In this document: positions 1 to 7,756 of the stretch, in pieces
Layout of the letters: every line of letters begins with the position of its first letter
Position numbering within the stretch: position 1 is the stretch's first letter
Source of the DNA: PALSA-607 sp036509315
GTDB lineage: Bacteria; Actinomycetota; Actinomycetes; Acidothermales; Acidothermaceae
DNA: 31,196 nucleotides
Assembly (NCBI GenBank): GCA_036509315.1
Contig: DATCFU010000016.1
Span: forward strand, 1 to 31,196
Reading direction: 5' to 3'
Notes under the pieces: generated by a model
The model's input: only the letters and a program-made list of their open reading frames with translations
Databases searched by the model: none
Told to the model about the DNA's origin: nothing
Program-made: the position numbers and the translations under genes

Positions 1-201
1 GACGTCAGGACGATCCATCGCCGGATTCAAGATCGAGCCGCGCTCGCCGCCCGTCAGCGTGACCACCAAGACGTCGACGCCCTCGGCCACATAACGGGCC
101 ATCGTCGCGGCGCCCTTGCTGGACTCGTCGTCCGGATGGGCGTGCACGGCCATCAGCCGCAGTCGTTTCGTCACGTTAGGTCCAGTCGCGTTCGTACTCA
201 T
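1..201 (-). CDS. mca: Mycothiol S-conjugate amidase, N-terminal part
   Basis: Only the first 67 codons lie in the window. The protein starts MSTNATGPNVTKRLRLMAVH and continues with the zinc-binding AHPDDE motif (H20-PDDE region) and a following TGGERG block, both diagnostic of the LmbE/PIG-L deacetylase fold. The SSKGAATMARY and SILNPAMDRP segments match the Mca branch rather than MshB. Mca cleaves mycothiol S-conjugates to release mercapturic acids during detoxification in the cytosol. The ATG at 201 is preceded by an AGGAGA about 10 nt upstream; a second ATG at 211 gives a short dead-end frame. It is divergent from greA, the arrangement seen in mycobacteria. The rest of the gene lies outside the left edge. 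Confidence 0.93.
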   Translation of the reverse strand, partial: MSTNATGPNVTKRLRLMAVHAHPDDESSKGAATMARYVAEGVDVLVVTLTGGERGSILNPAMDRPDV

Positions 202-340
202 GAACTCTCATTCTCCTGGCTTGCGGGGACTTGCCGACCGGCGGGGCGGCTGGCGGTTGTAACCTGACACACAGACGCCAACTAACAACCCGCCAAGAGT
301 TGGATGTCATCACCGCATTTCGGTGTACAAGAGGAGCTCC

Positions 341-832
341 GTGGCCCAGACCACCCCGATCACCTGGCTTACGCGCGAGGCCTACGACCGGCTGACCGCC
401 GAGTACAACAACCTCACAGGACCAGCCAGGATCGAAATCGCGCGCAAGATCCAGGCCGCGCGCGAAGAGGGCGACCTCAAGGAGAACGGCGGCTACCACG
501 CCGCGAAGGAAGAGCAAGGCAAGATGGAAGCCCGTATCCGGCAGCTGCGGCAGCTGCTCGACAACGCCAAAGTCGGAGCAGGACCAGCGGACGACGGCAA
601 GGTCGGCCCGGGAATGGTCGTCACCGTTCGTTACGAGGGAGACGACGACACGTTGACCTTCTTGCTCGGCTCGCGTGAAGACGCCGGTGGCGCGGTGGAC
701 GTCTACTCACCGAGTTCGCCGCTCGGAGCCGCGCTGCTTGGCAAGACCGCCGGCGACACCGCGTCATACTCGTTGCCGAACGGCACGAAGCTATCCGTCG
801 AGATCATCGAAGCGAAGCCCTACACCGGCTAG
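341..832 (+). CDS. greA: Transcription elongation factor GreA
   Basis: The 163-residue product has the GreA layout: an N-terminal coiled coil (about residues 10-80) with the conserved tip motif EEGDLKENGGYHAAKEEQ carrying the acidic residues that enter the RNA polymerase secondary channel, then a C-terminal FKBP-like domain ending in YSLPNGTKLSV and a short tail. GreA stimulates transcript cleavage in backtracked RNA polymerase. I chose GTG 341 because it gives the usual MAQTTPITWL-type actinobacterial N-terminus and has GAGGAG four bases upstream; an in-frame GTG at 323 would add six residues. It is divergent from mca with a 139-bp intergenic region that should hold both promoters, and convergent with the ABC permease gene. 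Confidence 0.95.
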   Translation: MAQTTPITWLTREAYDRLTAEYNNLTGPARIEIARKIQAAREEGDLKENGGYHAAKEEQGKMEARIRQLRQLLDNAKVGAGPADDGKVGPGMVVTVRYEGDDDTLTFLLGSREDAGGAVDVYSPSSPLGAALLGKTAGDTASYSLPNGTKLSVEIIEAKPYTG

Positions 833-853
833 CTCGACACCTGCCAACTCGAT

Positions 854-867
854 GCCCGCTAGCGGGC
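854..867. terminator. Palindrome at convergent gene ends (terminator-like)
   Basis: GCCCGCTAGCGGGC is a perfect 14-bp palindrome (5-bp stem, 4-nt loop) between the 3' ends of greA and the ABC permease gene, and it contains the permease stop codon (859-861). There is no T-tract on either strand, so its role as a bidirectional terminator is inferred from position only. Confidence 0.3.
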
Positions 868-1659
868 GGCAGCCGCGCGGTACTTGCGCACTGACAGCGG
901 AATGAAGACCACCAACAGGAGCACGCTCCATCCGAGCGCCGTAATCTCTGGATGCTGCATCGGCCATGCGCTCGGGCGCGGCAGCGTGCCGTTATTGCCG
1001 AACAGTTGACGGGCAGAAGCCACAACCGCACTCACCGGATTCCAGTTCGCTACCGGCTGTAGCCAACTCGGCAGCGACTGCGAGGTGACAAACGCATTCG
1101 ACAGGAACGTCAGCGGAAACATCCAGATGAACCCGGCGCTTTGCGCAACCTCGACGCTCTTCACGGACAAGCCGATCGTCGCGGAGACCCACGACATCGA
1201 GTACGCAAAGAGAAAGATGATGAGGTAGGCCGCTACTGCTCTGGCTGCCCCACGCTCGATGCGCCAACCGACAAGCAGCCCACACGCCGACATCACGACC
1301 ATCACGATGCAGTTGTTGACCAGGTCGGAAAGCGTCCGGCCGAACAGCACTGCCGACCGCGCCATTGGCAGCGATCTGAACCGGTCGATGATTCCCTTCT
1401 GAAGGTCATCGGCCAAGCCGATCGCCGTGATGCCCGCGCCGAAGGTCACGGTCTGGGTGAAGATGCCGGCCATCAAGTAGGAGCGATAGCTCACGCCGGG
1501 CACCGGAATCGCGCCCCCGAACACGTACGCGAACAACAACACGAACATGATCGGCTGAATCGTGGTGAAGATCAGCAGGTCGGGGATGCGCTTGACCTTG
1601 ATGAGGTTGCGCTTCGCTATCACCAGCCCATCGGCGGTCGCTTGCGTCAACACGCTCAT
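859..1659 (-). CDS. ABC-2 type transporter permease, DrrB-like
   Basis: The 266-residue membrane protein has about six hydrophobic segments, beginning with a cytoplasmic N-terminus (AKRNLIKVKRIPDLL) and the FTTIQPIMFVLLFAYVFGG segment typical of the ABC-2 membrane domain of daunorubicin-resistance (DrrB) transporters. The motif GIIDRFRSLPMARSAV in the first cytoplasmic loop is the family's conserved coupling region. It overlaps the ATPase gene by ATGA (1656-1659), so the two are translationally coupled and should form one exporter. The substrate cannot be told from sequence; drugs, lipids or glycans are all exported by relatives. Confidence 0.9.
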   Translation of the reverse strand: MSVLTQATADGLVIAKRNLIKVKRIPDLLIFTTIQPIMFVLLFAYVFGGAIPVPGVSYRSYLMAGIFTQTVTFGAGITAIGLADDLQKGIIDRFRSLPMARSAVLFGRTLSDLVNNCIVMVVMSACGLLVGWRIERGAARAVAAYLIIFLFAYSMSWVSATIGLSVKSVEVAQSAGFIWMFPLTFLSNAFVTSQSLPSWLQPVANWNPVSAVVASARQLFGNNGTLPRPSAWPMQHPEITALGWSVLLLVVFIPLSVRKYRAAAAR

Positions 1660-2702
1660 GACTGCTTCTCCTTGCGAGCCTTACGACCTGATTTCGCAAC
1701 GGGTACCGCTGGATCGGCCGCGGCTTCGGCGGCGTGACCCGTCAGAGACAAGAACACGTCGTCAAGAGTTGGACGCCGAATTGCGACGTCCTTGACGACC
1801 ACTCCCGCGGTATCGAGCTGGCGTAGAGCATCGATCAGCACGGCGGACCCGCCCTGCACGGCAATCGATGCAGCCCTAGTGGCTTGGTCGATCGTCGGCT
1901 CGCCGAGGCCGACCCTGCGAAGTACCGCTTCCGTGGCGGTCAACTCCGAAGCGTTCGACACAGTCAGTTCGAGACGCTCGCCACCGATCTGCGACTTCAG
2001 TTCGTCGGCAGTACCGCGAGCGATTACCTTGCCGTGATCGATCACGACGATCGATTGCGCGAGCCGATCGGCCTCTTCCAGATACTGCGTAGTCAGCAGC
2101 AACGTGGTGCCGCCGTCGACAAGCTCCTCGATGACGTCCCACATGCCCAGGCGGCCACGCGGGTCGAGACCCGTCGTCGGTTCGTCGAGGAACAGCACCT
2201 TCGGCCGCGCGACCAGGCTGCCCGCGAGGTCGAGGCGGCGGCGCATACCGCCGGAGTACGTCTTCACGACGCGGTTCGCGGCGTCGACAAGATCAAAACG
2301 CTCGAGCAGTTCATCGGCTCGCGCAATCGAGACCGACTTGCCGAGGTGATAGAGGCGGCCCACCATGTCGAGGTTCTCCCGACCAGTCAGGTTCTCGTCA
2401 ACGGCGGCGTACTGACCTGAGACGCCGATCGTGCGGCGTACCGCGTCGGCGTCGCGCACGACGTCGAGGCCCGCCACGGTGGCAGTTCCGGCGTCCGGCT
2501 TGAGAAGGGTTGTGAACACCCGCACCGCCGTCGTCTTGCCCGCGCCGTTGGGCCCGAGTAGGCCGAGCACGGTTCCTTCTTCGACGCTCAAATCGATCCC
2601 GTCGAGCGCGCGAACTGAGCCGTAGTGCTTGACCAGACCCTCGGCCACGATCGCGCCACCGGTAGACCTCGGAGCGCGCGCAGTTGCTTGGACTTCAACC
2701 AT
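1656..2702 (-). CDS. ABC transporter ATP-binding protein, DrrA-like
   Basis: The 348-residue ATPase carries Walker A GPNGAGKT, a Q-loop region (GVSGQYAAVDENLTG), signature YSGGMRRRLDLA and Walker B VLFLDEP. The usual switch histidine is replaced by glutamine in LLLTTQYLEEAD, a known hallmark of the DrrA family rather than a defect. A C-terminal regulatory extension (about residues 240-348) ends in the DrrA-like RRPTLDDVFLSLTG block followed by a basic tail. It energises the permease encoded immediately downstream. The ATG at 2702 has GGGAG about 11 nt upstream. A 17-bp inverted repeat lies 35 bp before the start and may be a repressor operator; no regulator gene is adjacent. Confidence 0.93.
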   Translation of the reverse strand: MVEVQATARAPRSTGGAIVAEGLVKHYGSVRALDGIDLSVEEGTVLGLLGPNGAGKTTAVRVFTTLLKPDAGTATVAGLDVVRDADAVRRTIGVSGQYAAVDENLTGRENLDMVGRLYHLGKSVSIARADELLERFDLVDAANRVVKTYSGGMRRRLDLAGSLVARPKVLFLDEPTTGLDPRGRLGMWDVIEELVDGGTTLLLTTQYLEEADRLAQSIVVIDHGKVIARGTADELKSQIGGERLELTVSNASELTATEAVLRRVGLGEPTIDQATRAASIAVQGGSAVLIDALRQLDTAGVVVKDVAIRRPTLDDVFLSLTGHAAEAAADPAVPVAKSGRKARKEKQS

Positions 2703-2736
2703 GTAAAGAGAGACTCCCTCGGGTCGCCGAAATCAT

Positions 2737-2753
2737 CGGTTCGCTGCGAACCG
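2737..2753. promoter_or_regulatory. Candidate repressor operator upstream of the ABC exporter operon
   Basis: CGGTTCGCTGCGAACCG is a perfect inverted repeat (7-bp arms, 3-bp centre), 35 bp upstream of the drrA-like start codon. Its size and position fit a TetR- or MarR-type operator, which commonly controls such exporters. The regulator is not in the window, and the assignment is inferred. Confidence 0.45.
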
Positions 2754-2858
2754 GCAGCAGCAACTGCGTTCCGGAACAAGCGAGCGTGTGCAAACCAGGC
2801 AACACAGCAGGCTATCGACCCGCTTCACGGGAGCGTCAAGTTACTTAAATCATCAACC

Positions 2859-3986
2859 TCAGCGACCAACCAGTCGGTGGAGCACGATAAGAAAAGCTGC
2901 CACCAGAAGCCCATACTCGACGAGGATCACGCGCGCGGGTGAAGAGTTCAGTCGCCGCGCGGCGGCCGAGATCCCCGATGGTCTGATCACGTACAGCGCG
3001 ACTTCCGGGCTGATGTAGCTGATGAAACCGAGCGAAAAGCCTCCGTCCCAGCCGCCCCCCATGATGTCGTGCTGAACTCGCGCGGCCACTGCAACGTCGA
3101 ACACAACGCCCACAAGCAGGCACAAGGCGGCGAGCGACCAAACGGAGATGCTGCCCACGTTCGCGATGTGATGCCCGATGGGTGTGGCGGCCAGCGAAAA
3201 CGTAAAGATGCTCAACGCCGCAAGCAGGTGCGCACCGAGCAGGGATAGCGCACGCAACCTGGTCGGAAACGCGTCGCCGGAGTTCGATGGCGCGAAAGCC
3301 GGTCGCGCTCTGTCCCCCTCGGTCAATACCGCAAGCACCGAAACCGAAGCGACCGGGCCAACCGACCACGATGTCGCGGGCACCGCGACCCGAGGGTCTG
3401 GCGGGGAAACGAGGTGCGGGTCGGGTGCCGGTCGCAGCTCGGGTGCTAGTTGCCGCTCGGGGACAACTCGCAGCTCGGGTGCTAGTTGCAGCTCGGGGAC
3501 AACTCGCAGCTCGGGTGCTAGTTGCAGGTCGGGGACCACTCGCAGCTCGGCTGCAGGATGCGGGGCAGCCGCAAAGGCGCTGGGTCGGCCTGGTGCAATG
3601 CTCACAGCGGCCGCAAAGGCGCCGACCTGGATGGGTGCAAAGTTGTGGGCTGCCACTACGCCGCTGGCCTGGTTGAGTGCAAAGTGCGGCGCGGCGGTAA
3701 AGACGCCGGCCGGAGTGGCGGCGAAGTGTGGGACAACGGCAAAGGCGCCGCCCTGCTGGGATGCAAACCGTGAGCCCGCTGCGAAGCGCGCGCTCGGCGT
3801 CGCTGCGAGGCGAGAGCCGCCCCGAGGTCCGGCTGAACGTCGGCCGCCGCCCCTGTTGCTGGCACTGCCCCTGTTGCGGCCAACGTTGGTCCCGCGGCTC
3901 CGCTGTACCAACGCGGCACCGGCCGCGATCAGTAACGCCGCCGACAAGAGGGCCAAGATCGTCATATGCGAAAGAGCGAGGTGCAT
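2859..3986 (-). CDS. Predicted membrane protein with Ala/Pro-rich repeat region
   Basis: I do not recognise this 375-residue protein. Several frames are open here, but only this one encodes credible membrane helices: one near the N-terminus (MTILALLSAALLIAAGAAL) and three in the last 130 residues. Between them lies a long low-complexity segment: first degenerate 14-15-residue units built on FAAxP/PHFA patterns (about residues 70-145), then a 12-residue unit, ELRVVPxxQLAP, repeated three times plus a partial copy (about 148-190). The 12-mer comes from an exact-frame 36-bp DNA repeat. The start at 3986 is uncertain; an in-frame start at 4037 adds 17 residues, and neither has a strong ribosome site. 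The C-terminal part has hydrophilic loops with SYISPEVALYVIRPSG. No function is proposed. Confidence 0.6.
   Translation of the reverse strand: MHLALSHMTILALLSAALLIAAGAALVQRSRGTNVGRNRGSASNRGGGRRSAGPRGGSRLAATPSARFAAGSRFASQQGGAFAVVPHFAATPAGVFTAAPHFALNQASGVVAAHNFAPIQVGAFAAAVSIAPGRPSAFAAAPHPAAELRVVPDLQLAPELRVVPELQLAPELRVVPERQLAPELRPAPDPHLVSPPDPRVAVPATSWSVGPVASVSVLAVLTEGDRARPAFAPSNSGDAFPTRLRALSLLGAHLLAALSIFTFSLAATPIGHHIANVGSISVWSLAALCLLVGVVFDVAVAARVQHDIMGGGWDGGFSLGFISYISPEVALYVIRPSGISAAARRLNSSPARVILVEYGLLVAAFLIVLHRLVGR
3436..3551. repeat. 36-bp tandem repeat inside a membrane-protein gene
   Basis: Three contiguous 36-bp units (3436-3471, 3472-3507, 3508-3543) beginning AGCTCGGGTGCTAGTTGC, with only a few substitutions, and a partial fourth at 3544. 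The unit length is a multiple of three, so the array encodes a 12-residue repeat on the minus strand and can gain or lose copies without a frameshift. Confidence 0.9.
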
Positions 3987-4121
3987 GACATCCGACTTTC
4001 GGCAGGGGGCTGACCAAAGCACTCCGAAATCGAGCACCCAGAATCGAGCGCTCAGTTAGTTGTTTCGACCGCGCCAGAGGGCGACCTTGAGCCCGCGCCT
4101 GCGTCAGCCGGGTGAACTTCG

Positions 4122-5351
4122 CTAGCTGAACTCGAGGCGGTAGCCGCGCGAGCGGAGCATCTCCACGACCTCGTCGGAGTGCGTCGGGCCTCGGGTCTCG
4201 ACCTGTAGCGCCACGGCGACCTCGTCGAGGCGCAGCGTCGGCGCGGTACGCTGGTGCACCACATCAAGCACGTTGCCGCCTGCGGCTGCCAGCGCCTGGA
4301 GTAGGGCGGCGAGCGCGCCTGGCCGATCGCTGATCGTCACCTGGAACGACAAGTAGCGCCCGGCCGCCGCGAGGCCATGCCGCAGCACACCCATCAGCAA
4401 CACCGGGTCGACATTGCCGCCCGACAACACAGCAACGACGGGCGGTTCGAACAACTCCGGGGTATCGATGATCGCGGCGACTGCGGCAACTCCGGCAGGT
4501 TCGACGACTAACTTGGCGCGTTCGAGACAGAACAAGAGCGCCCGCGACAACGAATCCTCGGAGACCGTCACCACCCGGTCGACGTAGTCGCGGACCAGTT
4601 CGAACGTCAGCTCACCAGGACACCCGACCGCGATGCCGTCAGCGATCGTCGACATGCTCGCGAGCCTGGTCGGCGTCCCGGCCTCTAGCGAACCCGGAAA
4701 CGCTGCCGCACCCTGGGCTTGGACCGCGACGATCCTGATGTCGGGCCGCAATGCTTTGACGACCACGGCAAGACCTGCGGTGAGCCCACCACCGCCGGTG
4801 CTGACGACGACGGTCCGGGCATCGGGACATTGCTCGAGAATCTCCAACCCCACAGTCGCCTGGCCTGCCACGATGTCGGGGTGATCGAACGGGTGAATCA
4901 GAATCGCGCCGGTAGTGGCCGCAAAAGAGATGGCCTGCGCCAACGCCTCGTCAAGGGTGTGGCCAAAGAACCGCACATCGGCGCCGTACTTGCGGGTGGC
5001 CTCGACCTTCGGCAGCGGCGCACCTTCGGGCATGAACACCGTCGACTGGGCACCGAGCAGTGACGAAGCCAGCGCAACACCCTGCGCATGGTTGCCGGCG
5101 CTTGCCGCGACGACACCGCGTGCCCTCTCGTCGTCCGTCAATCGCGCAATACGAACATAGGCGCCGCGAATCTTGAACGACCCGGCGCGTTGCAGGTTCT
5201 CGCATTTCAACCGGACGTCGCCACCTACCAACTCGGCGAGCCCGCGCGACGACTCGATCGGCGTGCGACGTGCGACCCCGGCGAGGAGCACCGCAGCCGC
5301 GCGTGCGTCTATCAGCCACTCCTGCGGGTCGCGCGGTACGGCGGAGCTCAT
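4122..5351 (-). CDS. ilvA: Threonine ammonia-lyase with C-terminal ACT domain
   Basis: The 409-residue product is a fold-type II PLP enzyme: the PLP lysine is K60 in AGSFKIRGAY, followed by SAGNHAQG (about 84-91), the glycine-rich phosphate loop STGGGGLTAG and LSGGNVDP near the end of the catalytic domain. The last 75 residues (from YLSFQVTISDRPGALAALL) form an ACT domain. This layout matches the TdcB/single-ACT class of threonine dehydratase, which deaminates L-threonine to 2-oxobutanoate for isoleucine synthesis or catabolism. The ATG at 5351 gives the family's normal length. It is divergent from the alpha/beta hydrolase gene. Regulation by isoleucine or valine through the ACT domain is inferred from the family. 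Confidence 0.9.
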   Translation of the reverse strand: MSSAVPRDPQEWLIDARAAAVLLAGVARRTPIESSRGLAELVGGDVRLKCENLQRAGSFKIRGAYVRIARLTDDERARGVVAASAGNHAQGVALASSLLGAQSTVFMPEGAPLPKVEATRKYGADVRFFGHTLDEALAQAISFAATTGAILIHPFDHPDIVAGQATVGLEILEQCPDARTVVVSTGGGGLTAGLAVVVKALRPDIRIVAVQAQGAAAFPGSLEAGTPTRLASMSTIADGIAVGCPGELTFELVRDYVDRVVTVSEDSLSRALLFCLERAKLVVEPAGVAAVAAIIDTPELFEPPVVAVLSGGNVDPVLLMGVLRHGLAAAGRYLSFQVTISDRPGALAALLQALAAAGGNVLDVVHQRTAPTLRLDEVAVALQVETRGPTHSDEVVEMLRSRGYRLEFS

Positions 5352-5450
5352 GGCCGAAGTCTCGCACCGATCACGTCGGGAAGATCAGGGCCAATAAAGA
5401 TTCGCCACCCGAGTCGGTTTCGGCACGCCGATCCGGTGCAGGATGAACAG

Positions 5451-6335
5451 ATGCGCACCCAACTCGCTCCGGGCACGGCTGACCACGTCGTCGAAGGCAT
5501 CCGGATCCGGGTCACGACCTACGGCAGGCCGGGTGACGGTCTCGACAACTCACCGGCAGTACTTCTGCTGCATGGTTTCCCGACGTCGTCACGGCTGTGG
5601 CGCCAGGTCGGTCCCGAGATGTGCGCCGGCACAGATGACGACCTCTTCGTCCTGGCGCCCGACCTCGTACAGCTCGGTGAGTCGGAGCGAACCGGCTCGC
5701 GCATCGACCTAGCGACCCAGGCCCGCCTGCTGCTGGGCATGCTCGACGCACTCGACGTCGACAAGGTCATCGTCGCCGGGCACGGGCTTGGGGGCGCAGT
5801 CGCCGTCCACCTTGCTGCGCTCGACGCGAGCCGGGTTGCCGGTCTCGCGCTGCTCGACTCACCGCTCCATGCTGACGCCTGGCCGGTCGCGGGTGCGTTG
5901 CCGATGCTGATCCCAGGCGTGCGCGCGATTTGCGGACGCGCGCTTCCCCTCGTCCCGTGGCTTGCTGAGCGAGTGCTCGCGACGTTGGTCGGCAGTGGCA
6001 GCGACGCGGCGGGGGTGCGCCCCCTCGATCGTTACGTGGAGGAGTTGCGCAAGCCAGGCGCGGCCCGCGGCCTCGTGCATTTTGCGACCGCCGTTGACCC
6101 GGTCGCGATCGAGGCCGCGTGGCACATCGTCCGCGCGTCGCCGCCACCGACGCTCATCATGTGGGGCGCCGACGATCGAGTGCACAACATCACATACGGA
6201 CGCCGGGTGGCTGGCGAAATTCCTAGTGCTGCATGGGTTCCGGTGGCAGGTGCAGGACACCTGCTTCCTGAGGAAAAGCCAGAACGCGTCGCCGAAGAAC
6301 TCGTTGCATTCCACGCCGAGATCGCCGGCGACTGA
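5451..6335 (+). CDS. Alpha/beta hydrolase fold protein lacking the usual nucleophile
   Basis: The 294-residue protein has the alpha/beta hydrolase frame: oxyanion-type HGFPTSSRLW (about 41-50), a cap region, an acid candidate in MWGADDRVHN and a C-terminal histidine in GAGHLLPEEKPE. The nucleophile elbow reads G110-H-G-L-G-G115, so the residue that is normally Ser (or Asp in dehalogenases) is Gly112, encoded by GGG at 5784-5786. Catalysis by the standard triad is therefore doubtful. ATG 5451 has AGGA seven bases upstream; the frame is open further upstream but that part is antisense to the threonine ammonia-lyase. The next gene follows after 16 bp and is probably cotranscribed. Confidence 0.85.
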   Translation: MRTQLAPGTADHVVEGIRIRVTTYGRPGDGLDNSPAVLLLHGFPTSSRLWRQVGPEMCAGTDDDLFVLAPDLVQLGESERTGSRIDLATQARLLLGMLDALDVDKVIVAGHGLGGAVAVHLAALDASRVAGLALLDSPLHADAWPVAGALPMLIPGVRAICGRALPLVPWLAERVLATLVGSGSDAAGVRPLDRYVEELRKPGAARGLVHFATAVDPVAIEAAWHIVRASPPPTLIMWGADDRVHNITYGRRVAGEIPSAAWVPVAGAGHLLPEEKPERVAEELVAFHAEIAGD

Positions 6336-6351
6336 CCGCAGGAGAGGCATT

Positions 6352-6705
6352 GTGAGCGAAGACCCCATCTCGTACATGGCACTGCAGCCTGGCACCGAAG
6401 TGTGCACAGTTGATGGCACCACGATCGGCACGGTCGAGCACGTCTTGCAGGAGCCAGATCTCGATCTGTTCGACGGCATCGTGGTCGCGGTACCGCGCGG
6501 CATTCGATTCATCGACCGCGACAGCATCACCTCGATCACGACACTGCAGGTGAAGACGAGCCTCACCGTCGCAGACGCCGCGCAGTTGCCCGAGCCCGAG
6601 GGCAATCCGGTCTACCACGTCAACGCGCTGCAAGACGTCGGACCGAAGCTGACGGCACGCCTCGGCCGCATGTTCCGCCGCGAACACTGGATCAAGGACG
6701 AGTAG
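6352..6705 (+). CDS. Small PRC-barrel-like protein
   Basis: The 117-residue protein opens with YMALQPGTEVCTVDGTTIG, continues with GTVEHVLQEPDLDLFDGIVV and a RFIDRDSITSI strand, the beta-strand pattern of PRC-barrel and related small domains that bind RNA or proteins. There is no signal peptide or membrane segment. GTG 6352 has AGGAGAGG seven bases upstream, a strong ribosome site. It follows the alpha/beta hydrolase gene by 16 bp and ends 3 bp before the convergent PHP gene. The family call rests on the strand pattern and on length; the specific role is unknown. Confidence 0.75.
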   Translation: MSEDPISYMALQPGTEVCTVDGTTIGTVEHVLQEPDLDLFDGIVVAVPRGIRFIDRDSITSITTLQVKTSLTVADAAQLPEPEGNPVYHVNALQDVGPKLTARLGRMFRREHWIKDE

Positions 6706-6708
6706 CGG

Positions 6709-7752
6709 CTATTCCTTCGCCCAGGCGAGCAAGTCGTCGGCTTCCATCGTGTTGACCACGGTTGCGGCGTCGACGCCGCACTCTTCGGCTCGCGCGCATC
6801 CGTAGATCTGCCAATCGAGTTGTCCTGGCGCGTGTGCATCGGTGTCGATAGAGAATCGGCAACCGATCTCTACTGCGAGGCTCAACAATCGGCGCGGTGG
6901 ATCGAGCCGCTCAGGTCGGCTGTTGATCTCGACCGCGACGTCGTGTTCTTTGCATGCGGCAAAGACTTTGTCGGCGTCGAACTGTGATTCAGGCCGCGAC
7001 TTCCCGCCGTCCCGCCCTATGAGTAGTCGACCGGTGCAATGCCCGAGCACATCGACAAGCGGATTGCGGACGGCGGCGAGCATCCGGCGTGTCATCGCGA
7101 TGCGGTCCATCTTGAGTTTCGAGTGCACGCTCGCGACCACGATGTCGAGCTGGTCGAGCAACTCGGGCTCTTGATCAAGCGTCCCGTCATCGAGGATGTC
7201 GCACTCGATGCCGGTCAGGATCCGAAACGGCGCGAGCTTCTCGTTCAGTTCGGCAACGATGCGCAGCTGATCGTGCAGTCGCTCGACCGTGAGCCCATTG
7301 GCCACCGTGAGCCGTGGCGAGTGGTCGGTCAGCGCGATATAGCTGTGCGGGCCGCTCGCCAAATCCCTTGCTGCTAACGCCATTTCCTCGATTGGACTAC
7401 CACCGTCACTCCAATCGGAGTGGGTGTGCAGGTCGCCCTTGAGTGCCGAGCGCAGCGTCTCGCCGCCTTCGACGAGCGGTTCGTCGCCGGCGGGTAACAG
7501 CTTGGCAAGGTAAGCGGGAACCATGCCCGCCAATGTCTCGCGCGCAACCGTCGCCGTGACAGCGCCCACACCGGCAAGCTGAGTCAGCGTTCCTTGCCTT
7601 GCGCGTTGTTCCAGCTCGCCTTCGGGCAACGCTTCGAGGACGGCGGCGGCGGTGCGAAATGCCTTGACGCGATAGGTCGGTTCGCGTGCCCGCTCGAGCA
7701 GGAACGCGATCTGCTTCAGCGCGTCGATCGGATCCGCTACAGGCTCGCCCAT
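6709..7752 (-). CDS. PHP-domain metal-dependent phosphoesterase
   Basis: The 347-residue protein has an N-terminal helical part with a helix-hairpin-helix-like LTQLAGVGAVTATVA (about 56-70), similar to the leading domain of family X polymerases, then a PHP domain. Metal ligands are visible in DLHTHSD (107-113), ALTDHS, GIECDI, VASVHSK, LGHCTGR and DTDAH. The polymerase domain itself is absent, so it resembles the free-standing PolX-type PHP proteins (histidinol-phosphatase-like superfamily) of actinobacteria. The substrate is unknown. ATG 7752 lies four bases after the stop of the FIST gene, so the two are one transcription unit. Confidence 0.88.
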   Translation of the reverse strand: MGEPVADPIDALKQIAFLLERAREPTYRVKAFRTAAAVLEALPEGELEQRARQGTLTQLAGVGAVTATVARETLAGMVPAYLAKLLPAGDEPLVEGGETLRSALKGDLHTHSDWSDGGSPIEEMALAARDLASGPHSYIALTDHSPRLTVANGLTVERLHDQLRIVAELNEKLAPFRILTGIECDILDDGTLDQEPELLDQLDIVVASVHSKLKMDRIAMTRRMLAAVRNPLVDVLGHCTGRLLIGRDGGKSRPESQFDADKVFAACKEHDVAVEINSRPERLDPPRRLLSLAVEIGCRFSIDTDAHAPGQLDWQIYGCARAEECGVDAATVVNTMEADDLLAWAKE

Positions 7753-7756
7753 CGAC

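Noticed and set aside
255..290. GGTTGT and ACAACC inverted repeat in the mca-greA gap
   Set aside because: Only 6-bp arms with a 24-bp spacer; likely chance.
3436..3551. 36-bp repeats as a CRISPR array
   Set aside because: The copies are contiguous with no spacers, lie inside a gene in frame, and no cas genes are present.
3178..4059. Long plus-strand frame opposite the repeat-bearing membrane protein
   Set aside because: It is Ser/Ala/Gly/Arg-rich low-complexity sequence without domains; only the minus frame has membrane helices.
5088..5450. Extended start for the alpha/beta hydrolase
   Set aside because: The extra residues are antisense to threonine ammonia-lyase and a good ribosome site precedes ATG 5451.
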